Below, piece by piece: positions 18,894-29,881 of a stretch of 64,000 bases of DNA. This stretch comes from Streptomyces sp. Y2F8-2. Its GTDB lineage: Bacteria; Actinomycetota; Actinomycetes; Streptomycetales; Streptomycetaceae. The stretch's first letter is position 1. Every line of letters starts with the position of its first letter. The stretch is taken from contig NZ_BNGS01000001.1 of NCBI RefSeq assembly GCF_014905555.1, forward strand, positions 124,001 through 188,000, read 5' to 3'. The position numbers were made by a program, and so were the translations under genes. The notes below the pieces were generated by a model. It worked only from the letters and a program-made list of their open reading frames with translations, made no database searches and was not told the origin of the DNA.

Positions 18894-19679
18894 TCAACTC
18901 CCCGATGACGCCGGGGCGGTGGGGACGCTGACATCGAAGTGACGCGCGCCGGACGCGGCTTTCATCAGCGCGGTGAGCGCGGCGGCCTTCGCGCGGCCCC
19001 TCTCGCTGCTGCCCCACAGCACGGTCCGTCCCCCGGTCAACTCCAGCGAGATGGCGTCATAGGAACGGACTCTGACGGTCCGGACGTCCCGCTTGACGCC
19101 GGCCGGTACGTCCTGGGCCACGAGGGCGGCCTCGCGAAGCATCCGGTCGGTGCCGAATCGGCGCCAGCCGGCCGACTTGGACACCGTCAATTCCAGGGCC
19201 GGGATGCCGTTCGGGGCCTGCGAAACCGTGGCGAACCGTACACCTTCCCTGTCCACTTCGACGAACTTTCCGCCGTTTTTGATAACCAGAACCGGAGTAC
19301 GTTCAGTCACTTTCAGCCCGATTCCATGGGGCCAGGAGCGGACGGCGTCAATCGTGTCAATTCGGGGCAGTTTCCGGCGCAGACGCGCCTCGATCGCCTC
19401 GGTGTCGACGGAAATCAGCGGCGATCCGATCCGCACTCCGGCCGCCTCGCGCACCTGCGCCGCGGTCAGCACCCGGGTTCCGGAGACGGACACGCGCTCC
19501 ACGCGCAGCCACGGGGAGCCGTACAGCAGCCAGAGCGAGCCGCCGACCGCCAACACCACCGCGAGCGAAAGGATGATGAGCATACGAAGGGCGCGCAGCC
19601 GCCTCAGGCGGGACGGCCTGGGCGGGCCGGGCCGAACCTGCTTCCGCTCACCGCGCTCGGCGGTCGTCGGTCCGGCCAC
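18894..19679 (-). CDS. ftsQ: Cell division protein FtsQ
   Basis: A 261-residue bitopic membrane protein of the divisome (with FtsL and FtsB/DivIC). GTG start at 19679. A basic cytoplasmic region of about 32 residues is followed by one transmembrane segment (MLIILSLAVVLAVGGSLWLLY region). The external POTRA domain begins LRVERVSVSGTRVLTAAQV, and the FtsQ/DivIB beta domain follows, ending in a short Ala/Ser-rich tail. It lies 23 bases after murG and is the last gene before the ftsZ regulatory region. Confidence 0.95.
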   Translation of the reverse strand: MAGPTTAERGERKQVRPGPPRPSRLRRLRALRMLIILSLAVVLAVGGSLWLLYGSPWLRVERVSVSGTRVLTAAQVREAAGVRIGSPLISVDTEAIEARLRRKLPRIDTIDAVRSWPHGIGLKVTERTPVLVIKNGGKFVEVDREGVRFATVSQAPNGIPALELTVSKSAGWRRFGTDRMLREAALVAQDVPAGVKRDVRTVRVRSYDAISLELTGGRTVLWGSSERGRAKAAALTALMKAASGARHFDVSVPTAPASSGS

Positions 19680-19702
19680 GGTTCCTGCCTTCCCTCAAGC
19701 TG

Positions 19703-20794
19703 TCACTGGCGGCGCGAGGCGATCGCCTCGTGCACCATGCCGACCAACAGTTCGTCGGCGTCACGGCGGCCGAACTCGCTGGCGGCACGGGACATCTGGT
19801 ACAGCCGGTGCGGGTCGGCGAGCACCGGCAGGACGTTCTGCTGGACCCACTCGGGCGTGAGCTCCGCGTCGTCGACCAGCAGTCCGCCGCCGGCCTTGAC
19901 CACCGGCTGGGCGTTCAGCCGCTGTTCGCCGTTGCCGATGGGCAGCGGAACGTACGCGGCCGGCAGCCCGACGGCGGAGAGTTCGGCGACGGTCATCGCG
20001 CCCGCGCGGCAGAGCATCATGTCGGCCGCCGCGTACGCGAGGTCCATCCGGTCCAGATAACTTACCGGGATGTAGGGCGGCATCCCCGGCATCTGGTGCA
20101 CCTGCGGCAGTTCGTTCTTCGGGCCGACCGCGTGCAGGATCTGGATGCCGGACTGCTGGAGGTACGGGGCGACCTGCTGGACGACCTCGTTGAGCCGGCG
20201 GGCGCCCTGCGAGCCGCCGGAGACCAGCAGCGTCGGCAGGTTCGGGTCGAGACCGAAGGCGGCGCGGGCCTCGGGCCGTACGGCGGCGCGGTCCAGGGTG
20301 GCGATGGAGCGGCGCAGGGGGATGCCGATGTAGCGGGCGCCGCGCAGCTTGCTGTCCGGAGTGGAGACGGCGACCTGGGCGGCGTACCGCGAGCCGATCT
20401 TGTTGGCGAGGCCGGGGCGTGCGTTGGCCTCGTGGATGACGATCGGCACGCCGAGGCGCTTGGCGGCCAGGTAACCGGGCAGTGCGACATAGCCGCCGAA
20501 GCCGACGACGGCGTCCGCCTTGGTGCGCTCGAGGATCTGCTCGGCCGCCTTGATCGTGCCCCGCAGCCGCCCGGGGACCGTGATCAGCTCGGGGGTCGGC
20601 TTGCGCGGCAGGGGGACGGCGGGGATCAGCGCGAGTTCATAGCCCCGCTCGGGGACGAGCCTGGTCTCCAGCCCTCGCTCCGTGCCCAGGGCCGTGATCC
20701 CCACGGTCGGGTCCTGCCTGCGCAGGGCGTCCGCGAGGGCGAGCGCGGGCTCGATGTGGCCGGCGGTCCCCCCACCGGCGAGTACGACATGCAC
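19703..20794 (-). CDS. murG: Undecaprenyl-PP-MurNAc-pentapeptide GlcNAc transferase
   Basis: A 363-residue GT28 glycosyltransferase that adds GlcNAc to lipid I to make lipid II on the inner face of the membrane. GTG start at 20794 ([23 protein letters not shown]). The GGGTAGH motif binds the lipid phosphate, [10 protein letters not shown] is the second Gly-rich loop, and the UDP-GlcNAc site includes [22 protein letters not shown] and [15 protein letters not shown]. Six bases separate it from ftsW. Confidence 0.97.
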   Translation of the reverse strand: MHVVLAGGGTAGHIEPALALADALRRQDPTVGITALGTERGLETRLVPERGYELALIPAVPLPRKPTPELITVPGRLRGTIKAAEQILERTKADAVVGFGGYVALPGYLAAKRLGVPIVIHEANARPGLANKIGSRYAAQVAVSTPDSKLRGARYIGIPLRRSIATLDRAAVRPEARAAFGLDPNLPTLLVSGGSQGARRLNEVVQQVAPYLQQSGIQILHAVGPKNELPQVHQMPGMPPYIPVSYLDRMDLAYAAADMMLCRAGAMTVAELSAVGLPAAYVPLPIGNGEQRLNAQPVVKAGGGLLVDDAELTPEWVQQNVLPVLADPHRLYQMSRAASEFGRRDADELLVGMVHEAIASRRQ

Positions 20795-20800
20795 CGAAAT

Positions 20801-22150
20801 TCACCGCTCTCCGGACGAACGCGCCGCCGAGGCACGCCGTCGCATCGTGTTCCATCTCCGAGGCCCCCGGTCAGACACGGAGCCTCCCGCCCGCTTTCTA
20901 CCAAAGCGGGGTTGCCGCATCGCAAGCGCCGCCCGCGCAGCGGGCTCGTCGCGCGCGAAGGCGATCAGCAGCCCGATGGCGAACATGGTCGGCAGCAGGG
21001 CGGACCCTCCGTAGGAGAACAGCGGGAGCGGGACGCCGGCGATCGGCAGCAGGCCGAGCACCGCACCGACGTTGATCACGGCCTGGGCCATGATCCAGGT
21101 GGTCACGCCTCCCGCGGCATACCTCACGAAGGGATCCTCCGTGCGTCCGGCCACGCGGATACCCGCATAGCCTAGAGCCGCGAAGAGGGCCAGTACCGAC
21201 AGCGTGCCCGCGAGGCCGAGTTCCTCACCGGTGACGGCGAAGATGAAATCTGTGTGCGCCTCGGGGAGTTGCCCCCATTTTTCCACACTGGCACCGAGCC
21301 CGGAACCGAAGATTCCGCCCGAGGCGAGGGCGTAGAGGCCGTGCACGCCCTGCCAGCAGATGTCGTTCGGACCCGGATCGGTCGCGCCGATGCAGGCCAG
21401 GCGGTTCAGGCGGTGCGGGCTGCTCTCGATGGCGAGGGCGCCGAGCACCACGGCGACGCCCAGCACGCCGGCGAACAGCCGCGTGGGCGCCCCGGCCAGC
21501 CACAGCAGTCCGAACAGGATCGCGGTCAGGATGATCGTCGTACCCATGTCGCCGCCCAGCATGATCAGTCCGAGCAGCAGGAACGCCATCGGAACGAGCG
21601 GCACCAGCATGTGTTTCCACTGTGTGAGCAGCCGCTTGTCCTGCTTGCGCGCGATCAGGTCCGCACCCCACAGCACGAGCGCGAGCTTGCCGAACTCACT
21701 GGGCTGGATCTGGAAGGAGCCGCCCAGCGAGATCCAGTTCTGGTTGCCGTTGACCGACACGCCCACCCCCGGCACCTGCACCAGGACGAGCAGGAAGAGG
21801 GCACCGGCGAGGATCGGGTACGCCAGCGCCCGGTGCAGCTTCACGGGCATCCGCGAGGCGACGAGCATCAGCAGGGCCCCGATCGCGGCCGCCAGGAACT
21901 GCTTGCGGAAGAAGTACGACCCGGGCAGCGACATCTGCAGCGCGGTGATCTGGGAGGCCGAGTAGACCATCACCAGACCCAGCACCGTGATCAGCAGACT
22001 GCTGCCGAGGATCAGGTAGTAGGCGGTGAGGGGCCTGTCCCAGGCCCGCCGCGCCTGCGCGACGAGCCGGGTGAGGGCGTTGTCGCGCGGCGGCGGGGCG
22101 GTGGGGAGGCGCTTGGGCGCACGCGGCGTGGTACGGCTACTGGCTGCCAC
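20801..22150 (-). CDS. ftsW: SEDS-family peptidoglycan glycosyltransferase FtsW
   Basis: A 449-residue polytopic protein with about ten transmembrane segments, polymerising lipid II at the septum together with FtsI. GTG start at 22150, with a basic N-terminal tail of about 38 residues. SEDS signatures: GGSFQIQPSEFGKLALVLW, GGDMGTTIILTAILFGLLW and the large extracellular loop carrying EKWGQLPEAHTDFIFAVTGEE (segments). The C-terminal part has PLPLFSYGGSALLPTMFAIG. A basic cytoplasmic tail of about 50 residues follows. A GACAC pentamer lies 22 bases before the start (22172-22176). Confidence 0.97.
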   Translation of the reverse strand: MAASSRTTPRAPKRLPTAPPPRDNALTRLVAQARRAWDRPLTAYYLILGSSLLITVLGLVMVYSASQITALQMSLPGSYFFRKQFLAAAIGALLMLVASRMPVKLHRALAYPILAGALFLLVLVQVPGVGVSVNGNQNWISLGGSFQIQPSEFGKLALVLWGADLIARKQDKRLLTQWKHMLVPLVPMAFLLLGLIMLGGDMGTTIILTAILFGLLWLAGAPTRLFAGVLGVAVVLGALAIESSPHRLNRLACIGATDPGPNDICWQGVHGLYALASGGIFGSGLGASVEKWGQLPEAHTDFIFAVTGEELGLAGTLSVLALFAALGYAGIRVAGRTEDPFVRYAAGGVTTWIMAQAVINVGAVLGLLPIAGVPLPLFSYGGSALLPTMFAIGLLIAFARDEPAARAALAMRQPRFGRKRAGGSVSDRGPRRWNTMRRRASAARSSGER

Positions 22151-22267
22151 CGGTCACCTCATCGTCGCCGTGACACCGGCGGACCGCCGCCGACGAATCA
22201 CCAGCCACATATGACTCACGCGTCCTCCAAGGATCCCCAGGCCACCGGCGGCGGCCGAGGCCCGGCG

Positions 22268-23698
22268 TCAGGCGCCCGCGCCCTCACCGAGTTCGCGAAC
22301 GGCCTCCGCGAACGCATCCCCACGCTTGTTGTAGTTGGCGAACATGTCCATCGAGGCACAAGCAGGGGCCAACAACACGGTGTCACCCGCATGCGCCAGC
22401 CTCCGCGCCTCGGCCACAGCCGCCCGCATCGCCCCAGTGTCGGTCCGTTCGAGGTCCACCACGGGTACTTCCGGCGCGTGTCGCGCGAGGGCTTCACGGA
22501 TCAGCGCCCGGTCCGCACCGATGAGCACCGCACCCCGAAGCCGCTTGGCCGCGCCCGCGACCAGCTCGTCGAAGGTCGCCCCCTTGGCGAGCCCGCCCGC
22601 GATCCACACGATCGACTCATAGGCCGCCAACGAGGCTTCAGCGGCATGCGTGTTGGTGGCCTTGGAGTCGTCGACGTACGCGACGCCGTCCACATCCGCG
22701 ACGTGCGCGATGCGGTGCGCGTCCGGCCGGAAGGCGCGCAGGCCGTCCCGTACGGCCTTGGCGGGCACCCCGAAGGCGCGCGCGAGGGCCGCCGCCGCAA
22801 GGGCGTTGGCGATGTTGTGCGGGGCGGGCGGGTTGACGTCCGAGACCTCCGCCAGCTCCTGCGCGTTCTTCTGCCGGTCCTCGACGAAGGCGCGGTCCAC
22901 CAGAATGCCGTCCACCACGCCGAGTTGGGACGGCGCGGGCGTGCCCAGCGTGAAGCCGACGGCCCGGCAGCCCTCCTCGACGTCCGCCTCGCGCACCAGG
23001 TCCTCGGTGGCCTTGTCGGCGACGTTGTAGACGCAGGCGACCCGATTGCCCTCGTAGATACGGCCCTTGTCCTTGGCGTAGGCCTCCATCGAGCCGTGCC
23101 AGTCGAGGTGATCGGGCGCCAGGTTCAGTACGGCGGCGGAGTGGGCGCGCAGCGACGGGGCCCAGTGGAGCTGATAGCTCGACAACTCCACCGCCAGCAC
23201 GTCGTACTTCTCCTCGCCGAGGACGACGTCGAGCAGGGAGACCCCGATGTTGCCGACGGCGGCCGTGCGCAGGCCCGCCGCCTTCAGGATGGAGGCGAGC
23301 ATCTGCACGGTCGTGGTCTTGCCGTTGGTGCCGGTGACCGCGAGCCAGGGGGCGGCGTCGGGGCCGCGCAGCTGCCAGGCGAGCTCGACGTCGCCCCAGA
23401 CCGGCACGCCCGCCTCCGCGGCGGCGGCGAACAGCGGCTTGTCCGGCTTCCAGCCCGGCGCGGTGACGATCAGCTCGGTGCCCTCGGGCAGGGTTTCGCC
23501 GTCGCCGAGCCGGACCGTGATCCCGAGCGCCTCCAGCTCCGCGGCCTGGGCCCGGGCCCGCTCGTCGTCGCCGTCGTTGACGACGGTCACGACCGCGCCG
23601 AGACCGTGCAGCACCCTGGCCGCCGGGATGCCCGAGACGCCGAGCCCGGCGACGGTGACGTGCTTGCCCTGCCAGTCGGTCACTTTTCCGCTGCCCAT
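22268..23698 (-). CDS. murD: UDP-MurNAc-L-Ala:D-Glu ligase
   Basis: A 476-residue Mur ligase adding D-glutamate in the cytoplasm. Two starts are possible: ATG 23698 ([14 protein letters not shown]), overlapping mraY by 19 bases, or GTG 23683, overlapping the mraY stop as GTGA. The ATG is listed, but the GTG overlap pattern is equally plausible. Motifs: N-terminal Rossmann GLGVSG, the ATP loop [29 protein letters not shown], and [22 protein letters not shown] in the C-terminal domain. The ATP-loop lysine and DDSKATN are intact. Confidence 0.96.
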   Translation of the reverse strand: MGSGKVTDWQGKHVTVAGLGVSGIPAARVLHGLGAVVTVVNDGDDERARAQAAELEALGITVRLGDGETLPEGTELIVTAPGWKPDKPLFAAAAEAGVPVWGDVELAWQLRGPDAAPWLAVTGTNGKTTTVQMLASILKAAGLRTAAVGNIGVSLLDVVLGEEKYDVLAVELSSYQLHWAPSLRAHSAAVLNLAPDHLDWHGSMEAYAKDKGRIYEGNRVACVYNVADKATEDLVREADVEEGCRAVGFTLGTPAPSQLGVVDGILVDRAFVEDRQKNAQELAEVSDVNPPAPHNIANALAAAALARAFGVPAKAVRDGLRAFRPDAHRIAHVADVDGVAYVDDSKATNTHAAEASLAAYESIVWIAGGLAKGATFDELVAGAAKRLRGAVLIGADRALIREALARHAPEVPVVDLERTDTGAMRAAVAEARRLAHAGDTVLLAPACASMDMFANYNKRGDAFAEAVRELGEGAGA

Positions 23699-24753
23699 CC
23701 TGCATAGAAGATGCCCAGTCCGACGACCACGCAAATACCCTGGATGATCCAGAACCTGACCACCACCAGGACCTCGGACCAGCCCTTGAGCTCGAAGTGG
23801 TGCTGGAGCGGCGCCATCCGGAAGACCCGCTTGCCGGTGAGGCGGAACGAGCCGACCTGGATCACGACGGACATGGTGATCAGCACGAACAGGCCGCCCA
23901 GCAGCGCGAGCAGCAGCTCGGTGCGGGAGCAGATCGCAAGGCCGGCCAGCGCGCCGCCCAGCGCGAGCGACCCGGTGTCGCCCATGAAGATCTTGGCGGG
24001 TGAGGTGTTCCACCACAGGAAGCCCAGGCAGGAGCCCATCAGCGCGGAGGCGACGATGGCGAGGTCGAGGGGGTCGCGCACCTGGTAGCAGGCCGACGGG
24101 TTGGTCAGCGTCATGGCGTTGGCGCAGGACTCCTGGAACTGCCAGACGCCGATGAACGTGTACGCGCCGAACACGAGCACGGACGCGCCGGTGGCGAGGC
24201 CGTCGAGACCATCGGTGAGGTTCACGCCGTTCGACATGGCGAGGATCATGAACAGCGCCCAGATGACGAACAGCACCGGGCCGATGGTCCAGCCGAAGTC
24301 CTGCACGAAGGAGAGCTTGGTGGAGGCCGGGGTGTTGCCGTGGCTGTCGGCGAACTGCAGCGCCAGCACCGCGAAGGCGACGCCGACGATCAGCTGTCCG
24401 GCCATCTTGGCCTTGGCGCGCAGACCGAGCGACCGACGCTTGACGATCTTGATGTAGTCGTCGAGGAAGCCGACCAGGCCCATGCCCGCCATCAGCGCGA
24501 GCACCAGCAGCCCTGAGTAGTTCGGCGGGTAGCCGGTGATCAGCTTCGACAGGAAGTACGCGGCGATCGTCGACAGGATGAAGGCGATGCCGCCCATGGT
24601 CGGCGTACCGCGCTTGCTGTGGTGCTCGCGCGGGCCGTCGTCGCGGATGTACTGACCGTAGCCCTTGCGGGCCAGCAGCTTGATCAGCAGCGGGGTGCCG
24701 ATCAGGGTCAGGAAGAGGCCAATGACTCCTGCGAACAGGATCTGCTTCATCAT
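23680..24753 (-). CDS. mraY: Phospho-MurNAc-pentapeptide transferase (lipid I synthase)
   Basis: A 357-residue protein with about ten transmembrane segments that transfers phospho-MurNAc-pentapeptide to undecaprenyl phosphate. ATG at 24753 overlaps the murF stop (ATGA). Signature motifs: [17 protein letters not shown] (Asp pair), [16 protein letters not shown] and the cytoplasmic loop [12 protein letters not shown]. The [10 protein letters not shown] stretch is also present. Its 3' end overlaps murD. Known antibiotic target (tunicamycin, muraymycin). Confidence 0.98.
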   Translation of the reverse strand: MMKQILFAGVIGLFLTLIGTPLLIKLLARKGYGQYIRDDGPREHHSKRGTPTMGGIAFILSTIAAYFLSKLITGYPPNYSGLLVLALMAGMGLVGFLDDYIKIVKRRSLGLRAKAKMAGQLIVGVAFAVLALQFADSHGNTPASTKLSFVQDFGWTIGPVLFVIWALFMILAMSNGVNLTDGLDGLATGASVLVFGAYTFIGVWQFQESCANAMTLTNPSACYQVRDPLDLAIVASALMGSCLGFLWWNTSPAKIFMGDTGSLALGGALAGLAICSRTELLLALLGGLFVLITMSVVIQVGSFRLTGKRVFRMAPLQHHFELKGWSEVLVVVRFWIIQGICVVVGLGIFYAGWAAEK

Positions 24754-26165
24754 CGGGCGGCAACCTCACCCTCGGCACCGGTCTCGAGCAGCGCCTGCGC
24801 CACGCTCTCGAGCCCGACCGACCGGGACGCCTTCACGAGTACGACGTCTCCCGGGCGCAACTCGCTGCGCAACAGGTCGATCGCCGCCTGTGCGTCGGAC
24901 ACGTGCACCGACTCCTCACCCCACGAACCCTCGTTATATGCGCCCAGTTGCAGCCAGGACGCTTCCCTGCCCCCGACCGCGACGAGCTTGCTGACGTTGA
25001 GCCGGACGGCGAGCCGTCCGACCGCGTCGTGCTCGGCGAGCGCCTCGTCCCCGAGCTCGGCCATCTTGCCGAGCACCGCCCAGGTCCGCCGTCCCCGGCC
25101 CATGGCGGCCAGCGCGCGCAGGGCGGCTTTCATGGACTCCGGGTTGGCGTTGTAGGCGTCGTTGACGATGGTCACGCCGTCAGGGCGCTCGGTGACCTCC
25201 ATCCGCCAGCGGGAGAGGGAGCCCGCCTCGGAGAGCGCGACGGCGATCTCGTCTGCGGACATGCCCAGCTCATGGGCGACGGCGGCCGCGGCGAGCGCGT
25301 TCGACACGTGGTGCTCACCGTACAGGCGCATGGTCACATCGGATGCACCGGAGGGTGTGTGAAGCCTGAAGGCGGGCTGTCCGCTGTCCGTGAGTCTCAC
25401 GTTCTCGGCGCGTACGTCCGCTTCGTCGGACTCTCCGAAAAGGATCACCTTCGCCTTCGTACGGGAGGCCATGGCACGCACGTACGGGTCGTCGGCGTTG
25501 AGGACCGCGATGCCGCCGGCGTCCGAGGAGGGCAGGCTCTCGACGAGTTCGCCCTTCGCCTGTGCGATCTGTTCGCGGCCGCCGAACTCGCCGATGTGGG
25601 CGGAGCCGACGTTGAGCACGACACCGACCTTCGGCGGGGTCAGCTCGGTGAGGTAGCGGATGTGGCCGATGCCGCGGGCGCCCATCTCCAGGACGAGGAA
25701 CCTGGTGTCCTCGGTGGCGCTGAGGGCGGTCAGCGGCAGCCCGATCTCGTTGTTGAGCGAGCCGGGTGTGAACACGGTCGGCGCCTTGCGCCGCAGCACC
25801 TGGGCGATGAGGTCCTTGGTGCTGGTCTTGCCCGCGGAGCCGGTGAGGGCCACGAGGGTCGCCCCCAGCCGTGAGACGACGTGACGCGCGAGGGCGCCGA
25901 GGGCGGCCTGGACGTCGTCCACGACGATCGCGGGCACGCCGACGGGGCGTGATGCCAGGACGGCGGCGGCACCGGCCTCGACGGCCGTCTGCGCGAAGTC
26001 GTGGCCGTCCACGCGTTCGCCGACGAAGGCGACGAAGAGGCAACCGGGCCCCACCTCGCGGGAGTCCCGGACGACCGGCCCCGTGACCTGGACGGACGGG
26101 TCCGGTATGTCATGCGTCTGCCCGCCGACGACTTCTGCGATCTCGGCGAGGGAGAGGGCGATCAC
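24750..26165 (-). CDS. murF: UDP-MurNAc-tripeptide:D-Ala-D-Ala ligase
   Basis: A 471-residue cytoplasmic Mur ligase adding D-Ala-D-Ala to complete the pentapeptide. GTG start at 26165, four bases after murE. N-terminal domain begins [15 protein letters not shown]. The ATP loop is [14 protein letters not shown], with [13 protein letters not shown] and [20 protein letters not shown] segments (here [12 protein letters not shown]). It overlaps mraY by four bases. All catalytic motifs look intact. Confidence 0.97.
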   Translation of the reverse strand: MIALSLAEIAEVVGGQTHDIPDPSVQVTGPVVRDSREVGPGCLFVAFVGERVDGHDFAQTAVEAGAAAVLASRPVGVPAIVVDDVQAALGALARHVVSRLGATLVALTGSAGKTSTKDLIAQVLRRKAPTVFTPGSLNNEIGLPLTALSATEDTRFLVLEMGARGIGHIRYLTELTPPKVGVVLNVGSAHIGEFGGREQIAQAKGELVESLPSSDAGGIAVLNADDPYVRAMASRTKAKVILFGESDEADVRAENVRLTDSGQPAFRLHTPSGASDVTMRLYGEHHVSNALAAAAVAHELGMSADEIAVALSEAGSLSRWRMEVTERPDGVTIVNDAYNANPESMKAALRALAAMGRGRRTWAVLGKMAELGDEALAEHDAVGRLAVRLNVSKLVAVGGREASWLQLGAYNEGSWGEESVHVSDAQAAIDLLRSELRPGDVVLVKASRSVGLESVAQALLETGAEGEVAAR

Positions 26166-26169
26166 AAGT

Positions 26170-27873
26170 TCATCCCTGGGTGTTCTGGATAGCTTCGCGA
26201 AGCACCTGGCGGTCGTCGAAGGGACGGACCACTCCGGCGATGTCCTGGCCCTGTTCGTGGCCCTTGCCCGCGACGAGCACGGTGTCCCCGGGCCGCGCGC
26301 GGGCGACGGCGGCTGCGATGGCGGCGGCCCGGTCCTCGAAGACCTGGACCTCGCCGCGCTCGTGCGCGGGCACGGACGCGGCGCCCTGGAGCATGGTGGC
26401 GAGGATCGCGAGGGGATCCTCGGAGCGCGGGTTGTCGGAGGTCAGTACGGCGGTGTCGGCGAGCCGGGCCGCGGCGGCGCCCATCGGGGCGCGCTTGGTG
26501 GTGTCACGGTCGCCGCCGCAGCCGATGACGACGTGCAGCCTGCCCTCGGTGACCTTGCGCAGGGCGCGCAGCACCGATTCCACGGCGTCGGTCTTGTGGG
26601 CGTAGTCGACGACCGCGAGGTAGGGCTGCCCGGCGTCCACGCGTTCCAGGCGCCCGGGGACGCCCGGTACGGCGGCGACGCCGTCGGCGGCGGTCTGCGG
26701 GTCCAGCCCGGCCTCGGCGAGGGCGACGATCGCGGCGAGGGTGTTCGCCACGTTGAACGGGCCCGGCAGCGGCGACCTGGCGGCGATCCGCTGCTCCTTG
26801 GGGCCGATCACGGTGAACGTGGAGTCCAGCGGGCCGATGTGGACGTCCTCGGCACGCCAGTCGGCGTCCGGGTGGCCCACGGCGGAGTACGTGACGACCG
26901 GGACGCCGGCCTCCTTGGCGAGCCTGCGGCCGTACTCGTCGTCGAGGTTGACCACACCGAGCCTGCTGCGCTTCTCCGTGAACAGCTGCGCCTTCGCCCG
27001 GTAGTAGTCCTCCATGTCGGAGTGGAACTCCATGTGTTCCGGGCTGAGGTTGGTGAAGACGGCGACGTCGAACACGCAGCCGTCGACGCGGCCGAGGACC
27101 AGCGCGTGGCTGGAGACCTCCATGGCGACGGCTTCGACCCCGCGCTCGCGCATGACCGCGAACAGGGCCTGCAGGTCGGTGGCCTCGGGGGTGGTGCGCT
27201 CGGACTTGATGCGGGTCTCACCGATGCGCATCTCGACCGTGCCGATGAGTCCGGTGGACCGGACCGTCTTCAGGCCGCCCTCGACGAGGTAGGCGGTGGT
27301 GGTCTTGCCGGAGGTGCCGGTGATGCCGATCTGGAGCAGGTCACGGCCGGGGTGGCCATAGATCGTGGCGGCCAGCTCGCCCATCCGTGCGCGCGGGTCG
27401 TCGACCACCAGGACCGGCAGGCCGGTCGCGGTGGCGCGCTCGGCGCCCGTCGGGTCGGTCAGCACGGCGGCCGCGCCGAGTCCGGCGGCTTGGGTGACGA
27501 AGTCGGCGCCGTGCGCTCGGGCGCCGGGCAGGGCGGCGTACAGGTCGCCGGGACGCACGGCGCGCGAGTCGTGGGTGATGCCCGTGACCTCGGCGACGCC
27601 CTCCGGGGCGGTGACACCCAGCTGGCCGGCGAGCTCCGCGAGGGGTGTGGCGGAGACGTGCTGCGGCCTGGGCGGTCCCGGATATGTCACGGAAGCGCCC
27701 TTCTGAGTGGTGGGGGACTGATCAGCGTGTGGCACGGCGGTGAGCGTACCCGGCGCACCCCCCGGGGGGCGAAAAGGGAGCCCGCGCGAAGCCCGGTCCG
27801 ACAAGGGCGGTGGTGGGAGACGGGTGGGCGAGGGCGGGGTGTGGTTCCCGGGATCGGGAGTGTTCGTTGTCAC
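26170..27873 (-). CDS. murE: UDP-MurNAc-L-Ala-D-Glu:diaminopimelate ligase
   Basis: A 567-residue Mur ligase. GTG at 27873 follows GAGGA with eight bases spacing; the first 75 residues are Pro/Thr-rich and atypical, and a later start near VTYPGPPRPQ cannot be excluded. ATP loop: GITGTSGKTTTAYL. The motif SDNPRSEDP carries DNPR, the signature for diaminopimelate rather than lysine addition, fitting the LL-Dap peptidoglycan of Streptomyces. Forty-six bases downstream of ftsI and four bases upstream of murF. Confidence 0.95.
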   Translation of the reverse strand: MTTNTPDPGNHTPPSPTRLPPPPLSDRASRGLPFRPPGGAPGTLTAVPHADQSPTTQKGASVTYPGPPRPQHVSATPLAELAGQLGVTAPEGVAEVTGITHDSRAVRPGDLYAALPGARAHGADFVTQAAGLGAAAVLTDPTGAERATATGLPVLVVDDPRARMGELAATIYGHPGRDLLQIGITGTSGKTTTAYLVEGGLKTVRSTGLIGTVEMRIGETRIKSERTTPEATDLQALFAVMRERGVEAVAMEVSSHALVLGRVDGCVFDVAVFTNLSPEHMEFHSDMEDYYRAKAQLFTEKRSRLGVVNLDDEYGRRLAKEAGVPVVTYSAVGHPDADWRAEDVHIGPLDSTFTVIGPKEQRIAARSPLPGPFNVANTLAAIVALAEAGLDPQTAADGVAAVPGVPGRLERVDAGQPYLAVVDYAHKTDAVESVLRALRKVTEGRLHVVIGCGGDRDTTKRAPMGAAAARLADTAVLTSDNPRSEDPLAILATMLQGAASVPAHERGEVQVFEDRAAAIAAAVARARPGDTVLVAGKGHEQGQDIAGVVRPFDDRQVLREAIQNTQG

Positions 27874-27919
27874 GAGCTGGTTCCTCGTCGGTCTTTCCCG
27901 TAGTGCTTCGTAGAGCTGA

Positions 27920-29881
27920 TCATGGCGTGAACGTGACGGGCAGGTTCGCTGGGGCGGCTCCGGTGGGTGGGACCTGGAGGGTCTTCAGGGCGAACTCCAT
28001 CACCTGCTTGAAGACCGGGCCACAGATGTCGCCGCCGTAGTAGCTGCCCTTGGTGGCGTTCTGGATGGCGCAGTAGACGGTGACGCGCGGGTTGTCCGCG
28101 GGGGCGAAGCCGGCGAAGGAGGACGTGTAGCCGCGGTACCTGCCGGTGGCCGGATCCACGCGGTTGGCCGTACCCGTCTTGCCCGCGACCCGGTAGCCGG
28201 GGATGCGCGCCTTGCTGCCGGTTCCCTGCCCGTCGTCCACGACGGCCTCCAGCATCTGGGCGAGCGTCTTCGCCGTCTTGTCGCTGACGACCCTGGTCTT
28301 CTCGGGCTGCGGGGCCGGGGTGAAGCGGCCGTCCGGGCCCTTCGTGCCGCGCACCAGGGTGGGCTCGACGCGCACGCCGCCGTTGGCGATGGTCGAGTAG
28401 ACGGACGCGGCCTGCACCGCGTTGATCGACACGCCCTGGCCGAAAGGAATCGTGTACTGCTGGGAGGTCGACCACTTGGCGGCCGGCGCGAGGATGCCGG
28501 CGGTCTCACCCGGGAAGTCGAGCCCGGTGGGGCGGCCGATGCCGAATTTACGCAGGTAGGAGTAGAGGACCTGGTTCGCCTGCGCCTGCGTCCTGCCGAG
28601 CTGGCCGGCCGCCAGGATGGTGCCGATGTTGCTGGACTTGGCGAGGACGCCGTTGAGGGTCAGGTACCACGTCTTGTGGTCGACGTCGTCCGCGAAGAGC
28701 CGGTCGCCCCGGTGCAGCCGATTGGGCACGGTGACGTGGGTCAGCGGGGTCGCGGCGTTCTCCTGGAGCACGGCCGCCATGGTCATGACCTTGGCGGTGG
28801 AGCCGGGCTCGTACGCGTCCTGCACGGCGGCGTTCCCGAGGGCCGCCGCGTTGGCGTGCGCGAGGTCGTTGGGATCGAAGCCGGGCGAGTTTGCCAGGGC
28901 CAGGATCTGGCCCGTCCGGGTGTCCTGCACCACGACGTACCCGCGGTCCGCCCCGGACTTCTTCACCTGTTCGGTGATGGCGCTCTGGGCGGCCCACTGG
29001 ATGTCCCGGTCGAGGGTCAGTTCGATGTCGGAACCGGCCACGGCGGGTGTCTCGGCGGAGCCCGCGGTCGGCACCAGACGGCCGCCGGACTGGGCGTAGC
29101 GGATCTTGCCGTCCTTGCCCGCCAGTTCCTGGTTCATCTGCTGCTCGATGCCGCCGGCGCCCTTGCCGTCGGCGTTGACCCAGCCGAGTACCCCGGCGGC
29201 GAGGTCGCCGTTGGGGTAGACGCGCTTGTTGGTGGGCTCGGCGAGAACGCCGGCGAGGACGTTGGCCGTGTTCGGGTCCGTCCTCGCCTTGGCGGCGAGG
29301 GTGTTCTTCAGATCCTTGATCTGCTTCCACACCTGGGGGGTCTGGCGGTGGGCGAGCAGCACGTACTGGGTGTCCGGGGTCTTGAGCTTCCTGGCGACCT
29401 CGGCGGTGTCCTGGCCGATGATCGGCGCGAGCAGCGCGGCTGCCTGCTCGGGGGCGTCCGCCACCTTGGTGGCCTGGGGCGTGAAGAGCGTCGGGTCGGC
29501 CGTGATGTCGTACGCGTCCACGCTGCTCGCCAGTTCGACACCGTTGCGGTCGGTGATCTCGCCGCGGACGGCGGCCAGGGTGCGGCCGACGTAGCGGTTC
29601 TGGTCGGCCTTGGCGGTGTACGCGCTCGCGTCCACGGCCTGCACCTGGAGCAGCCGTACGACGAAGGCGGTCATCACCAGGGTCAGTGCGAGGCCGATCA
29701 GGCGCAGCCGGGGGCGGGGGCTGCCGAGCCGGATGGTGCGCGGGGCGGGGCGGCGGGCCGGGGCCGGGCGGTGTGCCGGGCGGGCGCCGGGGCCCGGGCG
29801 GCGCCGGGCGTCGGGGCGCACCGGCCGGGCGGGGCCGGGCACGCGACGGCGCGGCGGTTCCCTGTCGGACACTTCCGTCAC
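27920..29881 (-). CDS. ftsI: Septal class B penicillin-binding protein FtsI (PBP3 type)
   Basis: A 653-residue septal transpeptidase. GTG at 29881 overlaps the ftsL stop (GTGA); a second GTG three codons later is possible. The N-terminal 60 residues are Arg/Pro-rich and cytoplasmic, then one transmembrane helix (LIGLALTLVMTAFVVRLLQV). The PBP dimer domain follows. Penicillin-binding motifs: STAK (in YEPGSTAKVMTM) with the acylated Ser, SSN (AKSSNIG) and KTG (VAGKTGTANR). It works with FtsW, encoded downstream in the same cluster. The usual length in Streptomyces is about 650 residues. Confidence 0.97.
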   Translation of the reverse strand: MTEVSDREPPRRRVPGPARPVRPDARRRPGPGARPAHRPAPARRPAPRTIRLGSPRPRLRLIGLALTLVMTAFVVRLLQVQAVDASAYTAKADQNRYVGRTLAAVRGEITDRNGVELASSVDAYDITADPTLFTPQATKVADAPEQAAALLAPIIGQDTAEVARKLKTPDTQYVLLAHRQTPQVWKQIKDLKNTLAAKARTDPNTANVLAGVLAEPTNKRVYPNGDLAAGVLGWVNADGKGAGGIEQQMNQELAGKDGKIRYAQSGGRLVPTAGSAETPAVAGSDIELTLDRDIQWAAQSAITEQVKKSGADRGYVVVQDTRTGQILALANSPGFDPNDLAHANAAALGNAAVQDAYEPGSTAKVMTMAAVLQENAATPLTHVTVPNRLHRGDRLFADDVDHKTWYLTLNGVLAKSSNIGTILAAGQLGRTQAQANQVLYSYLRKFGIGRPTGLDFPGETAGILAPAAKWSTSQQYTIPFGQGVSINAVQAASVYSTIANGGVRVEPTLVRGTKGPDGRFTPAPQPEKTRVVSDKTAKTLAQMLEAVVDDGQGTGSKARIPGYRVAGKTGTANRVDPATGRYRGYTSSFAGFAPADNPRVTVYCAIQNATKGSYYGGDICGPVFKQVMEFALKTLQVPPTGAAPANLPVTFTP

